A stretch of 64,000 nt of DNA from Trichoplax sp. H2. Lineage: Eukaryota > Placozoa > Uniplacotomia > Trichoplacea. The notes under the pieces are model-generated. The model had not been told where the DNA came from and did not search any database. It worked only from the letters and a program-made list of their open reading frames with translations. Below, piece by piece: positions 23,565-36,547 of the stretch (position 1 is its first letter; the number at the start of each line of letters is the position of its first letter). The stretch covers positions 1-64,000 of the forward strand of contig NOWV01000180.1 in assembly GCA_003344405.1 (NCBI GenBank), given 5' to 3'. The position numbers and the translations under genes were made by a program.

Positions 23565-26500
23565 ATGGCGGCGACTGTAACTCCTTTAGCAGTGAGTGGA
23601 GAAAGGACAAGTGGCGCAAATATTCGTTCTCAGAATGGTAATTGCCATAGTTATAGGGAATGATATAAATTGTGTAATTTTTAGATGAATCTACTGAATT
23701 ACTAGCTAACATGATATAGATATTCATTAACTATAAGTAACGCCGTCAACAGCGATAGAGATACGCGTAGAATCGGAGAGCGGCACTCGTAGATGGACAG
23801 TATGTACTCGTCATGACTACAGTTATTAGTGAACATAAATGAAGAGAAATTGATCATGTAGATATTAGTATCTGTCTACTATTTTTTAATATGACAAACA
23901 AGCGGTTGGAATCGATTATACTGGCTGTATCGATAGTAATTGAGTACTTGAGTACGGCTCCAGAGAAAACTGAAGCTTGACGCTAACGTACAGTAGATTT
24001 GGACTCTGAACAAGTGGATTTTGATGATAGCAGCGTTGGAAATTTGAATGAATCATACAGCATAATGATACGTATAGCCAGTCTTGTAACTACTATTCTA
24101 CTGCGGGAATGATTATTCCACATGCAGCAATTCTTAAAATCCTAGCTACCTAGATCTGCGATTATGTTTTATGTATGGACATATCGCCGTATATGAGATA
24201 GGATCTCGCCATTGCCGTAGTTATTGCAAGTCATTGCCAGCTGTTCGTTACGGCATTTCCTTAGGTATTTGTAATTGGATCAAATACAATTAAACTCATA
24301 AAGTATCAAGACTGCTCTACTCGACAAAAACGGTTTATGCGTCTTACCTAATTATGATTAGAAAAATGCTGTAGATATAGACGCTATTCCTAGTTTGTTA
24401 ATGCTGAAGTATTGTTGAAGAGTAACGTTCGAAGAAATGTCTAATTGAATCGTTCCATCAAGCACTTCCATCGTATATAGTACATACAGTATACTGTGTG
24501 TGACTACAATACAACCTTCTGACTGTAGTCATTACGTTGAACCGGCATGTTTCTGTATAGGAATTGATTTGAACGTGGAGTATTTCTCGTTGCACCATAA
24601 GAGAATAATCTACCTTACGACCTAATACCGTTGCTTTACTTAAAAAATGCAGTACTATTATTATAAATGAATTGCTGTAATACGCTCTGTAACAAATTTG
24701 GAATAGTTAATTATTACAGAATTTCTACTGCCATGTTCTGATTTACTGTGGTTATGGCTGTAGACTGATACAGTGAAAAAGTAGTAAAATTCGTAAAATA
24801 CTTCTTGGACTGTCTCAAAGTATTGGGAGTAATATTTGGATTGAATACTGTAGCATGTTTTGTGCCAAGGAAAACCTTTCAGTTCTTGTACAGTATATTA
24901 GTATAACTTGTTATTTACGCATTGAAGTATACACGTATATCATCATCAATTTTGTTTATACCAACATCATTACCTCAGGTGAGGCAGTCATTACCAATTT
25001 CTGTGTGGAAGTATAACGACGCAACTATTGGATTATCCTAAAATGTTTATGCAGAAACAAAATGTTGTATTGACTAATTAGAGTAATTGGAACCCGTATA
25101 AAATTTCTAAATAGTAATTATAATTGTCTATTTGATCGTCTTAGTTACCGCTGCGCTTTCGATTGCCAATATTGTCAAGAGTTCATTAGGACCAGTAGGC
25201 TTGGACAAGATGCTAGTTGATGAAGTCGGAGATGTAACAATAACTAACGATGGTGCTACCGTATTAAAAATGTTAGAAGTTGAGCATCCAGCGGCAAAGA
25301 TTCTTGTAGAGCTTGCAGATTTGCAAGATCAAGAAGTTGGAGATGGAACTACATCAGTGGTAATACTAATAGCATTTTACGTCATAAAGTATTCCATACT
25401 AAATCGTGTGATATTTAGTTGGTGTTCTTTATTGTAACTTGAATTCTTTTAGGTAATTGTCGCCGCTGAACTTTTAAAAAATGCTGAACAATTAGTTAAG
25501 AACAAGATTCATCCGACTTCTATAATTAGTGGCTATAGGCTTGCTTGCAAGTAAGTATCAGAAACGTATTCATAATACAATGTTGCTATTGTGCGATTAA
25601 AGTTTATTTTTATACTTTCCAGGGAAGCTTGCAAGTATATTAACGAACATCTTAGCGTATCAGTAGAAGAATTAGGAAGTGAATGTCTTATAAACGCCGC
25701 TAAAACATCCATGTCATCTAAACTAATTGGAATGTACGGGCTGACATAAATTCATGCTCAGTAAAATCATTATTTTTTTTAGTTTACAATGTGTACATAT
25801 AGATATCGTATAGATATATACGGCAGTAAGGAATTGTGTTAGTCACCGATAGGGATTTTGTAAGCTAAAAGTAAAATATAATTAGATAATGTATCGTTGT
25901 CTTATACTGTACTGTAAATTAGTCAAGTAAGTTTTGTTCAGTAAGAATTATTTTGAAAGTTATTTTGGTATTATTGATAATAGCAAAGGACGATCGGTAT
26001 CGTAATCCTCTATAACTTTTGCATGATAGGGATTCGGATTTTTTTTCTAAAATGGTTGTCGATGCTGCTCTAGCTGTTAAGAGGACGAATGCAAAAGGAG
26101 AAATCCGATGTCCTATTAAAGCTGTAAATATCCTTAAAGCACATGGACAGAGTTCCCTGGAAAGCGAATTAGTTCGCGGTTATGCCCTCAATTGTACAGT
26201 GGCATCTCAAGGTAATTGCGAAATAATGACCCATTAATTAATACTGTACTTGTTTATTAATGAGTATTTCTATTCTATTGGGTAGCTATGACCAAAAAGG
26301 TTGTAAAAGCAAAAATAGCTTGCCTGGATTTTAGTTTACAAAAGGTTAAAATGAAATTAGGTGTGCACGTTATTGTAGATGATCCCCAAAAGTTGGACGC
26401 TATACGTAAACGGTCCGTGAAATAATACCATTTAATAAGTAGCGTACTGTTAAAACTGCGAAAATTTGTAATTTTTGCAATATTATTGATCTATCATTAA

Positions 26501-27735
26501 TTATCGTAGGGAGTCCGATATCACGAAAGAAAGAATCACTAAGATATTAAAAACTGGAGCAAATGTTGTTCTTTGTACTGGTGGAATTGATGATTTGTGT
26601 CTGAAATATTTCGTCGAAGCTAAAGCTATGGCTGTACGACGTGTAACTAAGATTGATATGAAGCGTATAGCAAAAGCAACAGGAGGTATATAACATGATT
26701 GGTCGTATTGATAATTCAGAACAGAAAGTAATTTATAGAATAAATTTGAATCATTGTACTGGAAGTTAAAGTGATATAAGCATGTCTTGATTTATGCAGC
26801 AACCATGTTGTTGACGCTCGCTAACCTTGATGGTGAGGAAAGCTTTGAAGCGTCCATGCTTGGTGAAGCTGGTGAAGTTGTCCAAGATAAGATTTGTGAT
26901 GATGAACTTATTGTTATCAAAGAGTAAGATGAACTTATATTGAAGTGTAATTGTTATTTATTAATTATTAATGGTTAGTACTAAATATAAATCGATATAT
27001 CTATTGCATAGGCCAAAGTCTCGTATGGCTGCTTCTATGATCCTTCGAGGAGCGAACGATTTCATGCTAGACGAAATGGACAGGTCGATTCATGATGCCT
27101 TGTGTGTCGTTCGGCGCGTAATTGAATCGAATGCTGTAGTTCCTGGTGGTGGGGCTGTTGAGGCGGCTTTATCGATATACTTAGAAAATTTCGCTACTTC
27201 ACTGGTGAGCGGTTAATGATTCACTTATGACTCTATGATAGTAAAATTAATACCTATTCATTACAATTTATATTGAATAGAGTTCCAGGGAACAACTCGC
27301 TATTGCGGAATTTGCTAGATCCCTATTGGTTATACCGAAAACGTTGAGTGTTAACGCGGCTCAAGATGCAACTGAACTTGTAGCAAAGTTAAGAGCATGC
27401 CACAGTAGCTCGCAAACGGATTCTAAGCTTGCAAGTCTTAAATGGTATTTTGCATTGTTTACTTATATGACGTTTAAGTTATATTAAGCAATATTTGCTA
27501 ATTGTAAGTATTTTCTATCCAAAGGATGGGTTTGGATTTGGTTGATGGGATAATTAGAGATAACAAAGGTGCTGGTGTTTTAGAACCAACTATCAGTAAA
27601 ACTAAGAGTTTAAAGTTTGCCACTGAAGCTGCTATTACTATACTACGAATCGATGATATGATTAAACTTTATCCTGATGAAAAACCAGATGCAGGCCAAT
27701 CGTATCAAGATGCCGTTGCATCAGGACGTCTTTAA
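23565..27735 (+). CDS. TCP1: T-complex protein 1 subunit alpha (CCT1)
   Basis: Alpha subunit of the cytosolic CCT/TRiC chaperonin, the ATP-driven folding chamber for actin and tubulin. Eleven exons, all in phase: 23565-23637, 25145-25359, 25453-25550, 25623-25733, 26030-26211, 26286-26412, 26510-26685, 26800-26923, 27012-27204, 27281-27444 and 27525-27735, giving 557 aa (human 556). Exon 1 encodes [13 protein letters not shown]; exon 2 [31 protein letters not shown] and the ATPase motif VGDGTTSV. Later blocks are [83 protein letters not shown] and [17 protein letters not shown]-binding and hydrolysis residues (GDGTT, the Asp of NDGAT, GGG) are intact. Intron 1 is 1.5 kb, the others short. The donor after exon 6 (CG|GTCCGT) is weak, but the reading frame requires it. 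Confidence 0.98.
23638..25144 (+). other. Long first intron of TCP1
   Basis: AT-rich intron without coding exons that I can recognise. The internal palindrome CAGTATACTG near 24487 and other scattered words appear to be background. Confidence 0.6.
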
Positions 27736-29347
27736 GCGTATCCCTGATTATCGATCATAAAATCTTTGGCGTTGCATCTTAACGTGCTAAATTTATTATG
27801 ATTTACCTTTTTGATAACCTGTATTGTTCGATAGTGCTGTAATTGAAACTTTCGAGGAGATTGCTGTGGCTAATATTTGGAATCTGTGTTGTTGCGCTGA
27901 AGTAAATTCGGCACTATAGTTCTTTTTATCTAATTTTATTATTCCTTTGAAATATGCAATTGATTATTAAGTATTAGCCTTACTAATATAATTGATAATG
28001 AATTAATGAAACGATATGGCGATAACTTTATCTTCACGATAGTGATTTTAAAATCGTCATAATTTCTTTTAGTTCTTGACGTTTCATAATAAATCTAATA
28101 TTGCTAAAACGTTTCTCGCCAATGCTTATACTGAATGATTTCAAATAAGATTGAACTAAAAGCGCGATTTTATATAGTATTTAATATTTTTCAAGTTTAT
28201 GTTTAAGTTTCCATATACATTTGCAATCGTTTATAGTGCAATTATGGCGCTGTTTAGTTAAATCTATTTAGCGATACTAGTTGATCGAAGGATGTCATTC
28301 AAGTAGTTCGTGAGCCCTAAACATAAAATTAGATTAGATCTATTCTACAGGTTGTAGTTTTATTCTCTACCACTGGGGAGGTTAAGTTATACGAATCCCG
28401 GAACCATGCAAACTATTGTCGGTGTTATTATGAGTAATACAAGAGTGATATTTTTGGTGTTGCTGTTTCACCTAAGGTTCTACTTTTAAGGAATTCCATT
28501 TTTGACTCTTTAGATGTAGATTAACATGAGAAAATTCAAGGCGGTAACTTGTTCAGTTATAGGGCTCTTTAGTGTATTATCGTTTCTTGAAGTTAATAAA
28601 GTCTTAGTTCAAAGTAGCCCATTTTGATTGATTTGGATTATTCAAAATTTAAAGATGATTAAAGCATCGATTCATTGGATTAAAGCATGCTTGTCTATCA
28701 ATACTCATATGTGCATTTTAGTTCATCCAACTTTTTAAGCTGATACCTCGACCTTGGTGACAATATTGCAGCATTCCCTAATAAGCATACGCTCGTATAG
28801 GTACAGAAAGGGGAAGAATGCTTGCTAGCAGCCTCCATTGTCTTAGCAATGACAAAAATGAAAATAACCATACTCATCTACAGTAATTATTTAACGTAAT
28901 GGAGCAATATAATGTGTACACTTGCAAAGTAGACACAAAATATCCTTCTTGACTTTCATTCAATTTTGGATCGTATTAGCAAACTTAACAGTAATGCTCT
29001 ACAGCAAAGATCGTTCAGATTGTCTCCCCATCATCGTCGTGGTCTATCGACCGCCTATTGTATGTCGTATACATGCACTACTGCACACTCTACAGTATCA
29101 AACAGGTCTGTAAAATAGCGACAGCCACTCAAAGTGTACAGTGCATGGATTTACTATACCAGGACAGTACTACAGTACATAGTACAGTAGCACATCGTGA
29201 TTTTCACTCCAGTGCCATACTGTACAGTACGATACTGTAAGACTAATACTTGATACTGTGGCTGCGGCTAGAGCTTCAAAATTCGCTTCCGATCCAACAT
29301 CCATTTGACATCGAAATCGGAGAAGTGCTGGTATCTTGTAGAGCGAT
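27736..29347. other. Intergenic TCP1-ERGIC3
   Basis: TCP1 3' UTR and upstream region of ERGIC3; AT-rich, no gene recognised. GTAC-type words (CTACAGTA, CAGTACTACAGTACATAGTA) cluster at 29090-29240 just before the ERGIC3 start. Short frames on both strands near 28922-29475 are repeat-derived or antisense to ERGIC3 exon 1. Confidence 0.5.
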
Positions 29348-32300
29348 ATGAGCTCAAAATCGGTTTTAACATCTCTTCGTAGGTATGATGCTTTTCCAAA
29401 GACCTTGGAAGATTTTAGGATAAGGACATTCGGTGGAGCAACCAGTAAGTATTTCGATATTGTATTTTTAAGCAATATGAAGTACTTAGTATTTAGTGTA
29501 GAACAAAGGTATTGAGTTCATTTGGATTCTATCGATAGATTCGTACTGTATAAACAGGAACAGGAGACAAACTTCCACTTTGCTTTTTCTTATAGAAGCA
29601 TTAACATACTGTAGATTGATACATTTATATCAGTAATAATCATCTCGATACCGTAAAAGAGTAACGGATGAGCTTGAGTTATACAATGGCTCATCTTCTC
29701 TAGTTTATGCAACTATGTAAAACTGTGGTTTAACCGCACTGTATTTATTTGGATCATACTAACAATTAGTATTAAGTGGACGAAGTGGTAAATAGCGTTG
29801 ATGATCGTTCCAGCCCTCTAATTCTTATCCATACATCGCTGTAGATCAGCAGATTTTCAATCTCGATATGGATTAACATACGAGTCAAACATTTTTGCAT
29901 AGATTTATTCCACAATAGTCAGTTGACATGTGAGCAAAGTCTCGCTTTCTAATCTCGAAATGGTACTGACTAGAGTACTCTTGTCAGCTTACAAGATAAT
30001 TACAGTACTAGTTATGGCAGAGAGCGAACAGTGATGAAACCTGTCTAGTTTATACTCTCCGCATTTCTGATCGTATAATAATACTACTAATAAGAATCAT
30101 CTATTATCTTTTTCCCTGATTGACAAACAAGTAAACCCGAATGGAGATATCGATACCAACCCCCATATCTCAAATACGAAAGAGCGTGAAGGCTGTGCTG
30201 TACAGTGTACATACAGTATTTACCAGCAGTACTTTACTCACGATTATTCGCTTCCATATACAGTACATTAACTCTCTTTTTAAAATTCAAAGATCGGTAT
30301 AGCTAAAATCGCGTAAATTAAAATTTTCTGTCATTCTCTGATACTCTAGAACCTTAGAATCCAAATTCTTTGTTCAATCAAGGTCTTGTAAAATATTTAT
30401 AACTAATCCACCATTGTACAACCTAACCTATACTATTACCTATATTACTACAGTTCATACAATAACCTAATATACCGACTACCTTAAAAATACACTAGAC
30501 ATTACATGCATTCTACACGAAAGCCAGATAGCAAAAACAACTTAGGGATTGCATTAACGCATCTTAGCTTATAGCAATCTGAATTTATATAACTTTATAT
30601 GATTACCGCTAGTTCCTCTAAGAATGACGACTGATAGTTCTTGAGGAAAAATCTGGAAATTTTAGATAATTATTAAATAAATTTCGACGTCTGATTAATG
30701 ATGAACATTTATTTAACAGAACATGCTGTACCCTGCAATATCCTTGCGTGATATTGAAGTCTTACTATGTCTATACTGTGCTTAACTGTTATTTTTTCTT
30801 CGCAGTTACCATCGTAAGTGCTGTAATTATGCTCTTGCTATTTGTCTCTGAGATGAATTATTACTTATCGGTTGAGGTAAGAAATAGATAGCTATCGTAT
30901 GTAACTTTTTGACCATAAAATACTCGTCCCGTATTGCATTAACAGTACGTATACGAGTAAATCGAGAATGTATTTAGATTCAAAGATTAGCTTTTCAACA
31001 TGTTTTATTTATAATCCGGTCTTTATTTTAAAATTGATGTATTTACCTAAGTCAGATAGGATATTGTAAATTATCATAAGTCGATCAAATTAATTTTTTT
31101 AGACGGTCGCTGTGTTTAATATAGTACACACATTTCACACCAATATAACACCTATATCTATTTTTTATTCTAACACAGATTAATCTCATTTTTCCTTCGT
31201 AGGTAACTTCGGAACTCTTTGTAGATACTTCTAGAGGCGAAAAAATAAAGATATATATGAATGTAACCTTTCCGAAAATGGCATGTGCAAGTAAAAACTG
31301 TAGATGAAATTTGTCTTTATCTAAATCTAAATCTTCGTTTAACATTTCATTATATAGCTAATAGTGAGGTATCTAGTACTCAAGTTTAAGATTGTTTTTA
31401 CATTTCAAGTACTTAGTGTAGATACAATGGATGTTGCTGGTATGCAACAACTAGATATCAAGCAAAATTTAATGAAACGGCGCATAGATGAGAATGGTAA
31501 ACCTACAGGAGATGTTATAGTGCAAAGTAAGTAGTTTTTGCTATTGCTACCGCAAATATCATTCTTCTGCACTTGTCTTTATAGTATGTTAACACCAGTT
31601 GCTACATTTTGTTTGTTCAGATTGCTTGTTTAACTGCTATATTCGTATTTTATTATTCATTTATTTAAGAAATCAGCAACACAACTACCGACTCTAAGGT
31701 TAGCTGGTCAAATAGTGAACGTCAATGATGAGCTCGATATAGCATAGATCTATTTGTCTGAATGACTACCTTTAATCTCCTAGGCTGTTCAAAAGAATAA
31801 AACTAAATGTGGATCCTGCTATGGAGCTGAAAATGCTGAGATGAAGTTAGATTATTTCTATACCCGTGCGAAATTTGTAGCATAAGAAATTTTTTGGATT
31901 TTGTGTTTACTTGTGTGATCTTTACACGGTATCAGATGTTGCAATTCATGTGAAGATGTCAGGGAAGCTTACCGAAAAAAAGGTTGGGCCTTAACCAGCC
32001 CTGAAGGTATAGAGCAGGTTCGTTGTTATCAAATAGGCATTGTTTATTCATACTGTTAATTGTAGGAAATTCGTAAAACATTATAATGATATGGCATCTT
32101 ACTTTTAAAGTTTGCAAGCATGACCGTTCTGACTAATATTGTAAATAGAATTTAGAATTTGATACAAATTCTAATGATTGATATAAATTTCTTTAAAGTG
32201 TCAAGAAGAAGGATGGGCTCAAATGTTAAAAGAGCAAGAAAAGGAAGGTTGCAATGTATTCGGTTATTTAGAAGTTAATAAGGTAGTTTCAAGTTTGCAT

Positions 32301-33590
32301 TGTAGTGATATAGTAACCTACTAGATATTCCGTGAAATTATGTCTTAGCATTTGAACTATTATTAAGGATTTTTTGTCCAATGAACTAATTTTAGGTTGC
32401 TGGTAACTTTCACTTCGCTCCTGGGAAGAGTTTCCAACAGCATCGTGTTCATGGTAACGCTTGACTTCATAGTTTGGCAATTTACACATAGCTTCCATGA
32501 CAAGTATTGATTTGTAAGATAAACTTTTTCTTTTACTTAATTTAGTACATGATTTGCAGTCATTTGGATCACGCAAGGTAATGTGAAAGTAAATTAGTCT
32601 GCCTTTTTTGCTAGTAATGTATTTTTGAGTTCTAATGAATTGCTGATCTTACTCTTATTTGGACCCACTACGTACATAAAACTAGTTTAATACGTCTCAT
32701 ACCATTCACAAATTGTCATTTGGAGAGGAATTTCCTGGAATTATAAATCCATTAGATGGCCATCGAATGTCTTCTGATCAAGGTAAACCATGAAAGTCTT
32801 TATTATCGCTAATACTATTTATTAATGAGAATAAATTCTTTAGATTCAGCTATGTACCAATACTTTATTAAAGTCGTTCCGACCGTTTATAAAAAGTTAA
32901 AAGGCGAGGTAAAATCTATTCAAACTTATGCTTTCTTAGCTTACGGTTTGATTACTTATTCTGGAAAGAATTTCTTTTAATTAGGAAGTCAAAAGCAACC
33001 AGTACTCAGTAACCAAGCATTTGAAGTATATTAAACTTAGTATGGGTGAGCAAGGTCTTCCAGGCGTCTTTATTTCGTATGAACTTTCTCCCATGATAAT
33101 CCGGTATGCCGAAAGAAGAAAGTAAGTGCGATAAACTTATTTGCTAAGATCAAATTATAGATTGTACGTATTACGGTAGACAGAATTGCTCAACTTGGCA
33201 TTAATTGTCTAGAGCACATATTATATATTGAATGATTGCTATAGTCAAGCACTAACAGCAGTACTCGTATATTGGATATTGTTCAATACTTGTTTGATTT
33301 AGTTATATTTATACTTATGGGGATCCATTACATTGTTTTAGGTCTTTCGCTCATTTTTTAACTGGTGTCTGCGCAATTATCGGTGGTGTATTCACAGGTA
33401 TTCACTAAGAATCTATAATTGTAATTTTGCTGCTTAATAACTTATAACTCGATTGTATCATGATTTATTATGTAAGTATTAAACGTATAAATTATCGCTT
33501 TTTCTTTCAATTACAGTTGCCAGCTTGATTGATGCTATGGTATATCATTCTGCGAAGATGTTAAAGATTGAGTTAGGAAAAGCATCATAG
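29348..33590 (+). CDS. ERGIC3: ER-Golgi intermediate compartment protein 3
   Basis: Cargo receptor cycling between ER and Golgi (Erv46 family; partners ERGIC1/2). Fifteen exons join in phase: 29348-29444, 30806-30876, 31203-31290, 31410-31526, 31670-31698, 31784-31845, 31936-32017, 32199-32282, 32396-32453, 32546-32577, 32686-32782, 32844-32908, 32985-33121, 33342-33397 and 33517-33590, giving 382 aa (human 383). Exon 1 gives YDAFPKTLEDFRIRTFGGAT. The first membrane span is TIVSAVIMLLLFVSE in exon 2. The lumenal domain holds CGSCYGAE and CCNSCEDVREAYRKKGWA, the conserved cysteine pairs, then GNFHFAPGKSFQQHRVHVHD and LPGVFISYELSPM. The second span is FLTGVCAIIGGVFTVASLID, followed by a short tail ending GKAS. 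Intron 1 is 1.36 kb. No defects seen. Confidence 0.98.
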
Positions 33591-35529
33591 TGACTTGTGG
33601 TTTTCATATATCACTCTATGACAATTTTATACTCCCACAATCAGCAATCCTTCTCAGGGATGGTGAAGGATACGCACTTCTCGACTTTGTATTCTTAACT
33701 GTTATTCATATGTTGTAAATACAGCATAGATAAATAAATTTTTTTAAGTGTTTATTGAGAACGTCACTTCAATATTCGAAGCAGGCATAATCGTCCGAAG
33801 TCATTTTTATATTGTGCATGGACATGAATTAGTGTGTGAGTGAACTTTTTCCTGATCTACCGCTTTGGTTTTCGTAATCTGAGCCTTGGTCGTGAAATCT
33901 GTACGTCTACTTTCAAATGCCTTAGTCGCTGTAGTATTAATCATGTCGATTTTTTCTTATTATGTATTATTGATATTTTAAAGATTATCAATAGATAAAT
34001 CGTTATTAGTACAGTGGTATGCGGCAGTGACAGGAAGAAAAATAATGTACTGTATATGTTCTATGTTGTCAACATAAGTGAAATGCCACCTTCATCTAGT
34101 CCTGTAAAGATCCAGTTTAAAGGAGGAGGTTGTCATTGCCGAATAATGTTACATCATTTTCACATTTGTAATGTAATGTACGATATAGTATGTGCGGAAA
34201 TAATCCAAATATGCTGGAAAGCTATCGAAGCCTTTAACGATACCATTACTATGTCAGAACGAGATCATCGCATGTGAAGGTTATCATTAATATGGTATAC
34301 TGCTTTAGCTCAGCGTTATTGTAGCAGCTTTTAAAAATCACTCACTATAAATTATTACGATTTAACGTGGTTTGCCTCTTCTTGTAAGCTTTCCTTGAGC
34401 GACCAAAAAAACAGTCTAATTTTACCAGGGGAATGTTGATTATAAAACATTCTTTTCAGATACCTAAAGTACACATATTGGATATACTTTGTGAAATGGA
34501 AGTAATTAAATCATTCATTCACCCACAGATGCGCGTAAGGATGAATGAACATTTTCATGCTGTACATTGAAATATAATAGTGGAATTATTTATTATCATT
34601 CCGGTAAATTCGAAATATCAGATATTTCATAAACAACAGAATTTCTAATCACAGAAAGATAAATAGACACACTTTCGATCGAGAAACAGTGTCACTGGTA
34701 TAATACATTGTACTGTACTGTACATACGTACGAAGATTACGTCCGTGATTTACTAACAAATGGTACAATTGAGGAAAGAGTAATAGAATAATAAATTTAA
34801 CTTTAAACAAAGGTCACCGATGCCAATAATACGTGTCTTGCTTTAGGATTAAGTCTGCTCGATAGAGTAGCACAAATCTGCGCAAACAATTAAGCACTTC
34901 ATACACGAAATTAAAGCAAGATTTATCCGTTCAAGAAATTGACAACAAATACCACTCTATTCGCATCTGAAATAGCATCGGTAAAACAATACTAATATAA
35001 CGTTAATTTTTACTCGGAGTGAAGATATTTTGCTACGCATGAATAACAAACGGTGCATATAGGAAAATTTCTGCTTTTGATTTTTTCTGAAAGGGATTAA
35101 AATGTCTTTCCAAATAAAAGTGAAGTATTCTTGCGACATTGTAATGTCATCATTCGTTTACTGTTAGAAATGAATTCATCCGTATAAATTATACATTTAT
35201 AGATTACTTATAGATCCTAGAACTCATTTAAAAAAATATATTTTAATATCAAAATTGTTGTATTCAAGTATTGGCGGAGATAAGAAATTAAGAACAGTTT
35301 GGTAATGGCAAGTAGGTATACTTTACAACAGTCGTTTCTCGTACCCATAATTTCATACTAAGTGGAGAAATGTAGGAATGCTATGGCCACTTTCAAGTGT
35401 TTACGCTTAACATGCTTTCCTAATTGAAAAAAAGACATTTATCCTATTTCATCTCCTTCTGAGTGCGAGAGGTAGAGTATCCATCAACTGCAGCTGTAGT
35501 ATACGTATCTCGTACATCATTTGCATCGG
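33591..35529. other. Convergent 3' intergenic region
   Basis: Between ERGIC3 (+) and NSMCE3 (-). An 87-codon plus frame at 34014-34277 has no recognisable features and I do not call it. A short GTACTGTACTGTACATACGTAC palindrome lies near 34710-34731. Otherwise AT-rich and empty. Confidence 0.45.
33733..33738 (+). terminator. Poly(A) signal of ERGIC3
   Basis: AATAAA about 140 bases after the ERGIC3 stop, in an A/T-rich context. Confidence 0.55.
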
Positions 35530-36273
35530 TCACTGCTGCATCGCTTCTTGGTATTGGGAAGTCAACGATTCAACGGGTATATCCATGAGATCAGAAACAA
35601 GCCGGAGAATTTCCATTTTGTCTACTTCTACTCGCGATCGCTGACCCCAGGAGTATTCGATGATAAATTCACCATTGACAAGTTCTTTAGTACGATGTAA
35701 ATACATGGTTTTTACAAACTGATCAATCTTTTTGGAGATGTCACCAAATACATAATGAGGTTTACGTTTATCAAATTCAAGGAGGGCTTGCAGCTTATCT
35801 ACTAAATCGGTTTCTTTCATCGTGCCTCCTATCATAAAGATGATGGCTAATATGATTGTCAACAGTCCATATTCTTCAATATGATCGGTGCTATTAATGA
35901 TATTTTGGTTTTCCGTTGGCAAAGTGTTACGCAGAAAATAGCGATTTTCAGCAGAAGTTTTGGTTTTTTCCTTGATGGATTCGTCGCCTTGATCACGAGA
36001 TATAGCCACTACTTCTACACCAAAAACTTTCAACAGTTCGTCTTTCGCTAACGTCATGACTTTATCGAAATATTTTTTATAATCGAAAAGCACATCCTTT
36101 AAAATATCTGATCTTTTAATTGGAGTTCGATTACACTGTTTAAATAGAAAGTAGCGAACTAGCTCCGTGGATAATGTTGACAAGTCAGCATTTGAATTTT
36201 GTGATTGGATTGCCATACCTTGGCTTGAAGTCGGGGTATTGGAGTCATCGACATCCATTGGTTCATCAGCCAT
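35530..36273 (-). CDS. NSMCE3: MAGE-domain protein, SMC5/6 subunit NSMCE3-like
   Basis: A single-exon gene of 247 aa consisting of an acidic, disordered N-terminus (MADEPMDVDDS) and one MAGE homology domain from about residue 35 to the end. Family blocks are VRYFLFKQ...PIKRSDILKDVL (first winged helix), YGLLTIILAIIFMIGGTMKE (the hydrophobic core helix with the invariant Gly-Gly region) and HYVFGDISKKIDQFVKTMYL (second winged helix). Non-mammalian animals usually carry one MAGE gene, the NSMCE3 (MAGE-G1) orthologue, which with NSMCE1 and NSMCE4 forms the Nse1-3-4 module of the SMC5/6 genome-stability complex. Orthology is inferred from this and from length, not from alignment. It lies head to head with the ASAP gene 2.4 kb away. 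Confidence 0.9.
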   Translation of the reverse strand: MADEPMDVDDSNTPTSSQGMAIQSQNSNADLSTLSTELVRYFLFKQCNRTPIKRSDILKDVLFDYKKYFDKVMTLAKDELLKVFGVEVVAISRDQGDESIKEKTKTSAENRYFLRNTLPTENQNIINSTDHIEEYGLLTIILAIIFMIGGTMKETDLVDKLQALLEFDKRKPHYVFGDISKKIDQFVKTMYLHRTKELVNGEFIIEYSWGQRSRVEVDKMEILRLVSDLMDIPVESLTSQYQEAMQQ

Positions 36274-36547
36274 TTCGATCAGGAATGTTCGATTATCGTG
36301 TCGTGTACTTGTATATTTACAAAGGCGTATGGGATTGCCAATTCCACAGTAGCTTTACTTCAGTTAAGAGGATATCTTCCAATACAGTAATCAATGATGG
36401 AGATGTCAGTTTAAAACTAGATGACCTAGACTACAGGTAAGCAACTGGAAAGATGGCGGTATACCTGGATTTCGCGTATTAATGTCTGTTTGCTTTCGTT
36501 TCAGCCGTAGCACAGGTTGGTTGGCGCCTTGGCGGGCAGGTGCGGCA

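Noticed and set aside
29170-29475. Minus-strand frame of 101 codons
   Set aside because: It is antisense to ERGIC3 exon 1 (29348-29444), whose YDAFPKTLEDF is unmistakable.
34014-34277. 87-codon plus-strand frame between ERGIC3 and NSMCE3
   Set aside because: No recognisable motif, no splice context, starts with an unusual composition; likely chance.
36167-36440. Plus-strand frames at the NSMCE3 start
   Set aside because: Antisense to the N-terminal codons of NSMCE3 and its 5' flank.
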